From a candidate division BRC1 bacterium ADurb.BinA292 (lineage in GTDB: Bacteria > Sumerlaeota > Sumerlaeia > MVZB01), in contig MVZB01000074.1 of assembly GCA_002068205.1 (NCBI GenBank), positions 1 to 13,266 of the forward strand: a DNA stretch of 13,266 nt, read 5' to 3'. Numbering within the stretch: position 1 is the first letter of the stretch; every line of letters begins with the position of its first letter. Under the pieces are notes generated by a model. The model saw nothing but the letters and a program-made list of their open reading frames with translations, was not told the DNA's origin and made no database searches. The position numbers and the translations under genes are program-made. Shown one piece after another: positions 6,303-12,715 of the stretch.

Positions 6303-7904
6303 ATGAGCCCGTTGCAACGCTGGCAGCGCTACCTGGATACCGTCTGGCACGACGAGGAACTGGGAATCACGCTCGACATCAGCCGGATGGCTTTCGACGA
6401 CGGCTTCCTCGGCCGCATGGCCGACCCGATCGACCGCGCCCTGGACGGCATGCGCGAGCTGGAGGCCGGCGCCATCGCCAATCCCGACGAGAAACGGATG
6501 GTCGGCCACTACTGGCTGCGCGCGCCGGAACGGGCCCCCAACGACGAGTTGCGCCGGGCGATTCGCGCCGCCATCGACCAGGTCCAATCCTTCGCCGGCG
6601 ACATCCACGGCGCCAACCTGCGCGGCCAGCGCGACGAACCCTTCTCCGATTTCCTCCTCATCGGCATCGGCGGCTCAGCGCTCGGGCCGCAACTCGTCGC
6701 CGACGCCCTGGGCACCTCGGGCGACCTGCTGCGCCCCCACTTCATGGACAACACCGATCCCGACGGCATTCACCGCGTCCTCGGCGAGCTCCAGGGTCGG
6801 CTCGACCGGACGCTGGTCCTCGTCATCTCCAAATCGGGCGGCACGCCCGAAACCCGCAACGGCATGGTTGAAACCCAGGCGGCTTACGCGGCCGCCGGCT
6901 TCGACTTCGCGCGCCATGCCGTCGCCGTCACCAGCACCGGCAGCCGCCTGCATCAGCAGGCCGCCCGCGAAAAATGGCTCGCCATTTTCCCCATGTGGGA
7001 CTGGGTCGGGGGCCGCACCAGCGTCACGTCCGCCGTCGGCCTGCTCCCCGCCGCGCTGCAAGGGGTCGACATCGATGAGTTCCTGACCGGCGCCCGCCTG
7101 ATGGACGAACGCACCCGCGTCGTCGACCCGCGCAACAACCCCGCCGCCCTGCTCGCCCTGATGTGGCACTGGGCCGGCAACGGCCGCGGCCAGCGCGACA
7201 TGGTCGTCCTGCCCTACAAGGACCGGCTGATGCTGTTCAGCCGCTACCTCCAGCAGCTCGTGATGGAATCGCTCGGCAAGGAGTGCGACCTGCACGGCAA
7301 CACCGTCCACCAGGGACTGGCCGTCTACGGCAACAAGGGCTCGACCGACCAGCATGCCTACGTGCAGCAGTTGCGCGACGGGTTGAACAATTTCTTCGTC
7401 ACGTTGATCGAAGTCCTGCGCGAAGACGCCGGGTCGGAATCCGGCGAGCCGGTCGAGGTCGAGCCGGGCGTCACCTCCGGCGACTTCCTCCAGGGATTCC
7501 TCCTCGGGACGCGCGAGGCGCTTCACGAAAAGGGCCGCGAATCGATCACGATTACGATCCGCAGCCTCGACGCCCGCTCGCTCGGCATGCTCATCGCCCT
7601 CTACGAGCGCGCCGTCGGCCTCTACGCCTCGCTCGTCATGATCAATGCCTATCATCAGCCGGGCGTCGAGGCCGGCAAGCGCGCCGCCGCCGCCATCCTC
7701 GATCTCCAGCGCAAGCTGCTGGCCGCCATGGGCGAGCACGCCGACTACCGGACCGCCGCCGGCTGGGCCGACGCCCTCGGCGAACCCGAGCGCGTCGAGA
7801 CGATCCATCGCCTGCTGGAGCGCCTGGCGGCCAATCCCTCGCGGCGCGTCGATCGCGTGGCCGGGCCCGGTCCCGCCGAAAACACCTATCGCCTGCGCGG
7901 GTGA
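6303..7904 (+). CDS. pgi: Glucose-6-phosphate isomerase
   Basis: This 533-residue cytoplasmic enzyme interconverts glucose 6-phosphate and fructose 6-phosphate in glycolysis and gluconeogenesis. Two SIS sugar-phosphate folds are visible. The first holds LIGIGGSALGP (119-129) and the phosphate-binding SKSGGTPET (176-184). VGGRTSVTS (235-243) carries the conserved arginine. The active-site residues are Glu322 (MESLGKE), His351 (GSTDQHAYVQQLRDG) and Lys459 (HQPGVEAGK), matching the catalytic Glu, His and Lys of the family. The tail (~465-533) is the usual C-terminal helix region. The start at ATG 6303 has GAGAGGA eight bases upstream, and conserved-looking sequence follows at once. Neighbours are not glycolytic. 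The upstream gap carries composite and tandem repeats that may lie in its mRNA leader. Confidence 0.96.
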   Translation: MSPLQRWQRYLDTVWHDEELGITLDISRMAFDDGFLGRMADPIDRALDGMRELEAGAIANPDEKRMVGHYWLRAPERAPNDELRRAIRAAIDQVQSFAGDIHGANLRGQRDEPFSDFLLIGIGGSALGPQLVADALGTSGDLLRPHFMDNTDPDGIHRVLGELQGRLDRTLVLVISKSGGTPETRNGMVETQAAYAAAGFDFARHAVAVTSTGSRLHQQAAREKWLAIFPMWDWVGGRTSVTSAVGLLPAALQGVDIDEFLTGARLMDERTRVVDPRNNPAALLALMWHWAGNGRGQRDMVVLPYKDRLMLFSRYLQQLVMESLGKECDLHGNTVHQGLAVYGNKGSTDQHAYVQQLRDGLNNFFVTLIEVLREDAGSESGEPVEVEPGVTSGDFLQGFLLGTREALHEKGRESITITIRSLDARSLGMLIALYERAVGLYASLVMINAYHQPGVEAGKRAAAAILDLQRKLLAAMGEHADYRTAAGWADALGEPERVETIHRLLERLAANPSRRVDRVAGPGPAENTYRLRG

Positions 7905-8301
7905 GGGGCGCGCCGCCTGCAACCATTCCGCCCCCAACCGCGTCCCGTTGGACGTCGCATCGTTCTCCAGAGTGGCCGATCACGATGGGCTCATGAACCG
8001 GCGGTTCACTCCCGAGAGCGAAAGCCGGAGCCGTTATCGACCGATTCAATCGGCTGCGGGCTTGCCGGTTCGAGCAGCCCGCCAGTTCCGTCAGGGACGG
8101 CGGCACCTTCCTGAAGCGCTGGCTCCGGCCGATCATCAGCCCGCCAGTCCCGCAGGGACGGCAGACTGCAGCCCGCCACGTCAGTGGCGGGATACGGGAA
8201 ACAGGAACGAAAGAGTCCCGCAGGGACGGCAGAACGGCTCGAATCACTCATCGAGAACCGTCGGCAACATCCCCTCTTCAACTGCTTACGAGGCTCACGG
8301 C
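7905..8301. other. 397-bp repeat-filled intergenic region before the MoxR gene
   Basis: No gene is supported. The region holds the head motif CATGAACCGGCGGTTCAC (7992-8009, like that at 5934-5952), a divergent palindromic copy GTTCC-GTCA-GGGAC (8085-8098), and the composite repeat at 8141-8250. The layout (head motif, single core, composite repeat, gene) parallels the gap before pgi, as though the two gaps descend from one source or were invaded by the same element. An open frame runs through it in phase with the MoxR gene, but that reading is repeat-derived and unlike MoxR N-termini. Confidence 0.78.
8141..8250 (+). repeat. Composite ~105-bp palindromic repeat, copy B
   Basis: This block has the same order of elements as 6101-6211. 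GTCCC-GCA-GGGAC (8147-8159) comes first, then the identical 20-base hairpin CCCGCCACGTCAGTGGCGGG (8172-8191), the spacer with CAGGAACGAA, a second GTCCC-GCA-GGGAC (8215-8227), and the tail GGCAGAACGGCTCGAATCA. Unlike copy A, both outer palindromes are intact. The middle hairpin is identical in both copies, which suggests that the structure is maintained or that spread was recent. Confidence 0.88.
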
Positions 8302-9297
8302 ATGCCCACATTCGCCGAAACCGCCCAGGCCGTCATCGAGAACATCGAGGAGGTCATCATCGGCAAACGGCCGCAGATCCTTGTCGCGCTGGCGGCGATC
8401 CTCGCCCGCGGCCACGTCCTGCTCGAGGACGTCCCGGGCGTCGCCAAAACCATGCTCGCCCGCTCGATCGCCGTCACCTTCGGCCTCACCTTCAAACGCG
8501 TCCAGTGCACCCCCGACCTGCTCCCCTCCGACGTGACCGGCGTCTCGATCTACAACCAGGAAAAACGCGAATTCGAGTTCCTCCCCGGGCCGGTCTTCAC
8601 CAACATTCTGCTGGCCGACGAAATCAACCGCGCCACGCCGCGCACCCAATCCGCCCTGCTCGAGGCGATGGAGGAGCGCCAGATCTCCGAGGGCGGCCTC
8701 ACGCGCCGGCTCCCCCAGCCGTTCATCGTCATGGCGACGCAGAACCCCGTCGAGCAGGAGGGGACCTTCCCGCTTCCCGAGGCGCAGCTCGACCGCTTCC
8801 TCGTCCGCATCTCCCTCGGCTACCCCGACATCGATCAGGAAGCCGACATGCTGGAGCGGCTGCGCGGCGGCCACCCGCTGGAGCGTCTCAAACCGATCCT
8901 CAACGAGAAAACCGTCCTCCAGATGCAGCAGGTGGCGGCCGGGGTCTTCGTCCACGCGCAGGTCCGCCAGTATCTGCTGCGGATCGTCCACGGCACGCGC
9001 GACAGCGTCAAGCTGGGGCTCGGCGCCAGCCCGCGCGCCTCCATTGCCCTCTACCGGACGGCGCAGGCCGTCGCGGCCTTGCAGGGCCGCGGCTACGTCA
9101 CGCCCGACGACGTCAAGAAGCTGGCCGTCCCGGTCCTGGCCCACCGCCTGATCCTCAAGCCGGAGTTCCGCCTGCGCAGGGAAACCGTGCAATCGGTGGT
9201 CGAGGAGGTGCTGCGGGGCGTAGCGGCGCCGACCAACATCCCCGACATGCGCCCCCCGCGCCAGGAAGGCCCCCCCGAGATCCTCGTCCAAGGCTGA
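8302..9297 (+). CDS. MoxR-family AAA+ ATPase
   Basis: This 331-residue protein is the usual MoxR length. Residues show the IIGKRPQI lead-in (~19-26), a Walker A of the MoxR type, EDVPGVAKT (42-50, GxAKT rather than GxGKT as in many MoxR proteins), the TPDLLPSDVTG insert (~70-80), Walker B LLADE (103-107) with INRATPRTQSALLEAMEE after it, sensor 1 ATQNP (145-149), and LPEAQLDRF (158-166). The C-terminal lid (~220-310) carries GASPRASIAL and the YVTPDDVKKLAVPVLAHRL sensor-2 helix. MoxR ATPases act as chaperones that assemble or activate partner complexes, often with DUF58 and von Willebrand A proteins. None of those partners follows here, since a 610-bp gap comes next. ATG 8302 was chosen because family similarity starts there; ACGAGG stands 8 bases upstream. 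The client is unknown. Confidence 0.93.
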   Translation: MPTFAETAQAVIENIEEVIIGKRPQILVALAAILARGHVLLEDVPGVAKTMLARSIAVTFGLTFKRVQCTPDLLPSDVTGVSIYNQEKREFEFLPGPVFTNILLADEINRATPRTQSALLEAMEERQISEGGLTRRLPQPFIVMATQNPVEQEGTFPLPEAQLDRFLVRISLGYPDIDQEADMLERLRGGHPLERLKPILNEKTVLQMQQVAAGVFVHAQVRQYLLRIVHGTRDSVKLGLGASPRASIALYRTAQAVAALQGRGYVTPDDVKKLAVPVLAHRLILKPEFRLRRETVQSVVEEVLRGVAAPTNIPDMRPPRQEGPPEILVQG

Positions 9298-9335
9298 ATT
9301 TCATCGTCCCTCGTCCTCGTCCTCCACCTGGGAAC

Positions 9336-9420
9336 GCCACTCTCCTGAGTGGCTTGGCCCACCATGTTTCCGCGCTTTGGGTGCCCGCGCCAGCGGGCTT
9401 TCTTCTGGCCCCTCGGGGCC
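9336..9420. repeat. Three consecutive hairpins downstream of the MoxR gene
   Basis: GCCACTC-TCCT-GAGTGGC (9336-9353), GCCCGC-GCCA-GCGGGC (9383-9398, followed by TTTCTTCT) and GGCCCC-TC-GGGGCC (9407-9420) are all perfect stems of 6-7 bp with 2-4 base loops. The second could act as a weak terminator for the MoxR transcript because of its T-rich tail. The close packing of unrelated stems is more like an interspersed repeat element than one terminator. Confidence 0.7.
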
Positions 9421-9431
9421 CTGTTATCAGC

Positions 9432-9640
9432 ACTTGTCATTCCCCAAATCGCAAGCTGTTTAAGGCTTCCAAGTTCAATGCAGGCGGTTCCGACTTGTTG
9501 ACCGGATAAGTCCGCGAGGCGGACGACTGGAATAAAGCGCAGGGTGACGGCCGCAGGCCGGAACCCTGCGTCGCAGCACCCAACGCATCAAACCCCTGTT
9601 AGGGGTGGCCGGAGCTGGTCTGAATTTGGGAATGACAAGT
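9432..9640. repeat. ~209-bp element bounded by a 17-bp imperfect inverted repeat
   Basis: ACTTGTCATTCCCCAAAT starting at 9432 is the reverse complement of ATTTGGGAATGACAAGT ending at 9640, apart from one extra C. Inside lie GTCCGC-GAG-GCGGAC (9510-9524), a nested hairpin with outer stem CGCAGGGT/ACCCTGCG (9538-9545, 9563-9570) and inner stem CGGCC-GCA-GGCCG (9548-9560), and ACCCCT-GTT-AGGGGT (9592-9606). One more stem, CCGGGCC-TC-GGCCCGG, lies just outside at 9649-9664. There is no open frame for a transposase. The form fits a small non-autonomous (MITE-like) element or a structured RNA, but no target-site duplication is evident. Confidence 0.65.
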
Positions 9641-9784
9641 TGTTGGCGCCGGGCCTCGGCCCGGTGACCCTCAACGACAAATTCATCCTGACTGTCCCCC
9701 GACACCCCACCCAAACCGATGTCCGCCCCATTCCTTCGACCTCGGCGGTTCGCCTGGTTTCCCCCGGTTGCGCCAACGATCCCC

Positions 9785-9813
9785 TTCCAAATCGCCGAAC
9801 CTTCCGAGATAAT
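9785..9813 (+). promoter_or_regulatory. Weak promoter candidate for the gene at 9908
   Basis: GATAAT (9808-9813) matches the -10 consensus at five of six positions. TTCCAA (9785-9790), 17 bases upstream, matches the -35 at only three. It would give a leader of about 90 nt. Listed as a candidate only. Confidence 0.25.
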
Positions 9814-9907
9814 GCCGGTTTACGCGACGCGCGCCTTCGTCGACGACACCCCGCCGCCGGCTCGCTGCGCCCACCCCTTCCGACCCTCCGCAACGAAGGA
9901 ACCGTTC

Positions 9908-10555
9908 ATGTCGCTGACCCTGTCCTTGGGCATCCTGGCCGATGTTTGCGACGACCTGGAGGACGAAGCCTCGACCTCCGCGGCCGAGGATCGCGAATTC
10001 CTCGAGGCCTACGAACGGCACCTCGACCGGATCAACGAGATCCTGACGGCCGCCGGGTTGCCCGAGCACGACGAGCCCGACTTCTACCCCGATCCCGAAG
10101 GCTCCGACGACGAGGGGCCGGAGTGGAGCTACACGCTGCGCGAGGGCGAGCTGGAACGCCTGCTGGAGCGGATTCGCCAGGCGATCACCGAAGGCGACCT
10201 GACGGCCGATGCCGACATGACTTCGCACCTGCTCGACCACAGCACGACCGACGGCTGCTATGTTCCCCTTGATTTCCCGGTCCTGCTTCGCAAGGGGCGC
10301 CTTACGGTGGGATCGTCGCACCAGCTCCTGCGGCTGATGGAGGCGCTGGCCCAATCGCTCGACATCCCCGCCCCGCCGGCCGCGGCCCCCATCGACTACA
10401 GCGAACGGGGCGAGGAACTGCAGGCCTGGCTGGCCGATCGCCTCGGGCGGCCCTTCGGCAACCATATCGACGACCCCTGCCGCCGACTCTGCCTGGCGCT
10501 GTATCAGGGGGCGCGCCTGTCGATCAAATACGAGATGCTGCTGACGCTCGCCTGA
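9908..10555 (+). CDS. Acidic hypothetical protein, function unknown
   Basis: This 215-residue protein is not one I can name. It is soluble-looking, with no signal peptide or membrane segment. It has an acidic N-terminal third (DDLEDEASTSAAEDREFLEA; then HDEPDFYPDPEGSDDEG), a helix-rich region (YTLREGELERLLERIRQAI), and a central DHSTTDGCYVPLDFPVLL followed by GSSHQLLRLMEAL. The DHS..DG.YVP.DFP..L plus GSS..LL pattern recalls uncharacterised proteins that I have seen labelled only as hypothetical; the composition is like small acidic immunity proteins, but no toxin gene is adjacent, so I do not claim that role. ATG 9908 was chosen because GAAGGA (9895-9900) stands 7 bases before it and the upstream in-frame residues look like untranslated sequence. 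It precedes the fasciclin gene by 142 bp on the same strand. Confidence 0.78.
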   Translation: MSLTLSLGILADVCDDLEDEASTSAAEDREFLEAYERHLDRINEILTAAGLPEHDEPDFYPDPEGSDDEGPEWSYTLREGELERLLERIRQAITEGDLTADADMTSHLLDHSTTDGCYVPLDFPVLLRKGRLTVGSSHQLLRLMEALAQSLDIPAPPAAAPIDYSERGEELQAWLADRLGRPFGNHIDDPCRRLCLALYQGARLSIKYEMLLTLA

Positions 10556-10697
10556 TCCCCGGCCCGGCGCCCCCGCCGGCGCCTCTCGCGGATTCCGCTG
10601 GTTTTCCCGCCGCCGCCGGACTAGATTATCGATCAGCGCGCATCCTGCCTGCGCGGGCGCCGCGCGCACTCCCTTCTTCCGCCGGAGGAATCCGTCC

Positions 10698-11285
10698 TTG
10701 TCCCCCGACAGCATCCCGCGGAGTTCCGTTGGCCGACTCCTGGCACGTCCACTCCCGTTGCTGACCGCCCTCCTGTTTCTGGCCGCGCCGCTCCCCCATG
10801 CTCAGGATGAGCCGCCCCCCCTGCCGTTGGACGACCTGTCGCGCACGACCGAATCGCAGCAGATGGACAGCCTGCTCCGCGTCGCGAAGGCCGTTCCCGA
10901 TCTGAAGATTTTCCTCGAACTGGCCCGGGGCGCCGGCCTGGAACAAACCCTGCGCATCCAGGGCCCGCTGACCGTCTTCGCGCCGACCGACGCCGCTTTT
11001 CGCGACCTGCCGTCCCATGAATTGGACGCCCTGCGCCGCGACCCGCCGCGCTGTCGCAAGTTCCTGCTCCAGCACATGGTGCGGCTGCGCTACCCCTCGA
11101 ACTTCATCGTCGGGGAAATGAAACTGCCCTCGCTCGGCATGACGCTGATCAGGCTGAAAAAGGACCACGCCGGCCTGAAGGTCAATGACCGGCGCGCGGT
11201 GAAGGTCGACCTGGTCGCGGCCAACGGCACGCTTCACGTCGTCGATCGCCTGCTGGCGCCCCTCCCGCCGGCCGATCAGAAGTAA
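10698..11285 (+). CDS. Secreted fasciclin (FAS1) domain protein
   Basis: This 195-residue exported protein has a single FAS1 domain. Residues 1-36 form a signal peptide: a basic N-region (RSSVGRLLAR), a hydrophobic core (PLLTALLFLAAPL) and likely cleavage near AQ (35-36). A short Pro-rich stretch follows. The FAS1 domain (~54-188) has the H1 motif LTVFAPTDAAF (91-101), the LLQHMV segment (~123-128) and the H2 motif NGTLHVVDRLL (176-186). FAS1 domains mediate adhesion or binding to surfaces and polysaccharides outside the cytoplasm. The start is a TTG at 10698, decided by a near-perfect ribosome site GGAGGAA (10684-10690) with a 7-base spacer; no in-frame ATG precedes the signal peptide. Its last 10 bases overlap the end of the convergent gene on the other strand. 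Confidence 0.9.
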   Translation: MSPDSIPRSSVGRLLARPLPLLTALLFLAAPLPHAQDEPPPLPLDDLSRTTESQQMDSLLRVAKAVPDLKIFLELARGAGLEQTLRIQGPLTVFAPTDAAFRDLPSHELDALRRDPPRCRKFLLQHMVRLRYPSNFIVGEMKLPSLGMTLIRLKKDHAGLKVNDRRAVKVDLVAANGTLHVVDRLLAPLPPADQK

Positions 11286-11736
11286 ATCCGGTAGGTGCTC
11301 CACCAGACCGAGCGCCCATCGGCCAGCAGCTGGCGCCCCTGATCCAGGGCCGGCACGTCGAAGTTCCGGATCACATTGGCCGCCAGCGCCTCGCTGAGAA
11401 AATCCCCTCCGACTGTCGCCACGTCCCCCGACCAGTTGAGCCCGGGGATTGTTCCTCGTAGCGCACGATTTGCACCCCCGTCTGGCGCGCGGCGGCCATC
11501 AAGGCCGGCGACGGGTCGCGCGGGGCGGCGGGCGGCGGCGCGGGCGGCGGCGGCGCGGGGCGCGGCGTCTGAGCGTTGGCTGCGCCGGCCGGCATGATCG
11601 GCGCTGCCGGCGCGCTCGTCGGCGCCGGCGTCGGCCGCGGCTGTTCCCGCCGCGTCGCACCACCCCCTTCCGATCGCCAGTTCCATACGATCAGGATCAG
11701 CCCCGCGAGCGCCACGACGGCCAGCAGTTTCTTCAT
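11276..11736 (-). pseudogene. Membrane-anchored proline-rich protein with a frameshift
   Basis: Starting at ATG 11736 (GGAGAGG ribosome site just upstream), the protein begins MKKLLAVVALAGLILIVWNW, a signal or single membrane segment, then ~60 residues rich in Pro and Ala (~28-80), then ALMAAARQTGVQIVRYEEQS. After that the frame goes wrong at a run of four G (plus strand 11444-11447; CCCC in the coding sense). The -1-shifted frame continues with GLNWSGDVATVGGDFLSEA, then FDVPALDQGRQLLADGRS, and ends WSTYRIYF at 11278-11276. Adding one C to the run joins both halves into an uninterrupted ~153-residue protein reading YEEQSPGLNWSGDVATVGGD. Both halves look coding, so a sequencing/assembly indel in a homopolymer is at least as likely as real decay. 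The layout (anchor, flexible linker, small C-terminal domain) suggests a periplasmic domain. I do not recognise the family. Confidence 0.72.
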
Positions 11737-12037
11737 CGCGCCTCTCCCCCCGGGTTGGCCCGGAGATCCTCCGCCTTCTGTCTCCTTCTTATAACACTTG
11801 GCGCCGGGTGAAAGCTTTCCCTTCGGCACTGCCGATGATTTCCGAGGAGCCGCGCCTGCTCCGCCGCGGACGCCGGCTCTTCTCCCCTCCGGTTGCGCCG
11901 GCGGGAGGGAAACGGGCGTCCGCGATTGCGGACACTCGTCATCCGCGTGCGACAACCGCCCGATAGACCCCTCAGAGAACATGCAGAGCGGCGGCGGGCG
12001 ATGCCGAATCCACCGCGTTGGCCGGAAAGAGAGGCCC
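11737..12037. other. 301-bp divergent region before the prepilin gene
   Basis: No gene is supported. The region separates the minus-strand anchored protein from the plus-strand prepilin, so both promoters should lie here. GTTATAA on the minus strand (near 11790-11796) is a possible -10 for the former, without a clear -35. A perfect hairpin GTCCGC-GATT-GCGGAC (11918-11933) and a stem of CCCTCC/GGAGGG type (about 11884-11909) could form in the leader of the prepilin mRNA. An open frame runs through in phase with the prepilin but has no export or pilin features before 12038. Confidence 0.6.
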
Positions 12038-12715
12038 ATGAGACAGATGCCAGGCAAGCCGCGGTCACGAGGCTACTCGCTGGTGGAGGTTATGATCGCC
12101 ATGGTGATCCTGTCGGTCATGACCTCGGTGATCATCACGTCGTTCATCCAGGCCTCGCGATCCTCGCGCATCAACAGCAACGCCGTTGCCGCCAAGAACA
12201 TCGCGCAGGGTTACTTCGAAATGCTCGCGATCGAGGACTTCGAGCGTGTCGGCAACACGGAACATCCCGACTACATCGTGCCGGCCGATTACAACAATGA
12301 ATATGAAGACAAGGAACTGACCGACGCCGACCCGGTCTGGCTCGACCAGGCGCTGGGGATCCGCTGCGCGGTGGATTTTGAGTTCCGCGGCTTTGGCATC
12401 GCGGAAAACGGCAGCTCCTCGATGCTGGTCGACAACGACGCCAACTGGGAGCCCGACGAGTGGAAGGGCCACACGCTGTTCATCGTCAGCGGCGTCGGCG
12501 AGGGCCAGTTCGTCGAGATCGCCGGCAACGGCCAGACCACGCTCGACCTGGCCTCGTCGCTGGCTTTCCCCCCGGCGGCCGGCGACCGCTACATGATCAA
12601 CAACGGCAAGACTGTCCGCATCACCACCACCTGGACCTACATGGGGCGCCAGTATCAGCAGTCGATCGAGTCGCTGATCTGCAACTTCGAAGGGAGTGAT
12701 GACTTTGGCTTCTGA
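12038..12715 (+). CDS. Minor prepilin / pseudopilin with a C-terminal beta-rich module
   Basis: This 225-residue protein carries a class III prepilin signal: a short basic leader (MRQMPGKPRSRG) cut after Gly12, then YSLVEVMIAMVILSVMTSVI with Glu17 at the +5 position. This is the N-terminal helix shared by type IV pilins and type II secretion pseudopilins, processed by a PilD-type peptidase and assembled in the inner membrane. The helix is followed by a body with EMLAIEDFERVGNTEHPDY (~61-79). Residues ~126-187 look like a separate beta-rich module (LVDNDANWEPDEWKG, SGVGEGQFVEI, TTLDL, GDRYMI) of a kind seen in surface and phage-tail proteins. ATG 12038 follows GGAAAGAGAGG (12024-12034). A second prepilin gene starts inside its last codons, so the two form a pilin operon. 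Which of pilV, gspI or a novel minor pilin it is cannot be decided. Confidence 0.85.
   Translation: MRQMPGKPRSRGYSLVEVMIAMVILSVMTSVIITSFIQASRSSRINSNAVAAKNIAQGYFEMLAIEDFERVGNTEHPDYIVPADYNNEYEDKELTDADPVWLDQALGIRCAVDFEFRGFGIAENGSSSMLVDNDANWEPDEWKGHTLFIVSGVGEGQFVEIAGNGQTTLDLASSLAFPPAAGDRYMINNGKTVRITTTWTYMGRQYQQSIESLICNFEGSDDFGF

Larger units (their letters stand above)
9298..9907. other. 610-bp hairpin-rich intergenic region
   Basis: No gene is supported. At least seven separate perfect or near-perfect hairpins lie between 9336 and 9664, described in the two entries that follow. The last 240 bp hold little beyond a weak promoter candidate and the ribosome site of the next gene. Short open frames in both strands run through these inverted repeats and resemble no family I know. 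Confidence 0.75.

Noticed and set aside
6055..6306. A small plus-strand ORF across the repeats before pgi
   Set aside because: It is made entirely of repeat sequence, has no ribosome site, and similar readings arise at the other repeat copies.
6675..7937. A 420-codon minus-strand open frame opposite pgi
   Set aside because: It is an antisense shadow; pgi motifs are complete on the plus strand.
5581..8250. CRISPR array
   Set aside because: Repeat copies are irregularly spaced, separated by whole genes, differ in length, and there are no unique spacers of constant size or cas genes.
7645..8301. Upstream extension of the MoxR reading frame into pgi and the repeats
   Set aside because: The residues before ATG 8302 come from pgi out of frame and from palindromic repeats, and MoxR similarity begins at 8302.
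8184..9509. A plus-strand frame overlapping the MoxR gene, beginning in the repeat region
   Set aside because: It is Arg/Pro/Gly-rich out-of-frame reading of MoxR sequence with no family features.
9544..10272. A 242-codon plus-strand ORF overlapping the acidic protein gene
   Set aside because: It starts inside the hairpin cluster and then reads the acidic protein gene out of frame, and its composition is Arg/Pro-rich noise.
10566..10583. GGCGCC-CCCGCC-GGCGCC as a terminator after the acidic protein gene
   Set aside because: The 6-bp stem is built from a palindromic hexamer in very GC-rich DNA and has no T-tract after it.
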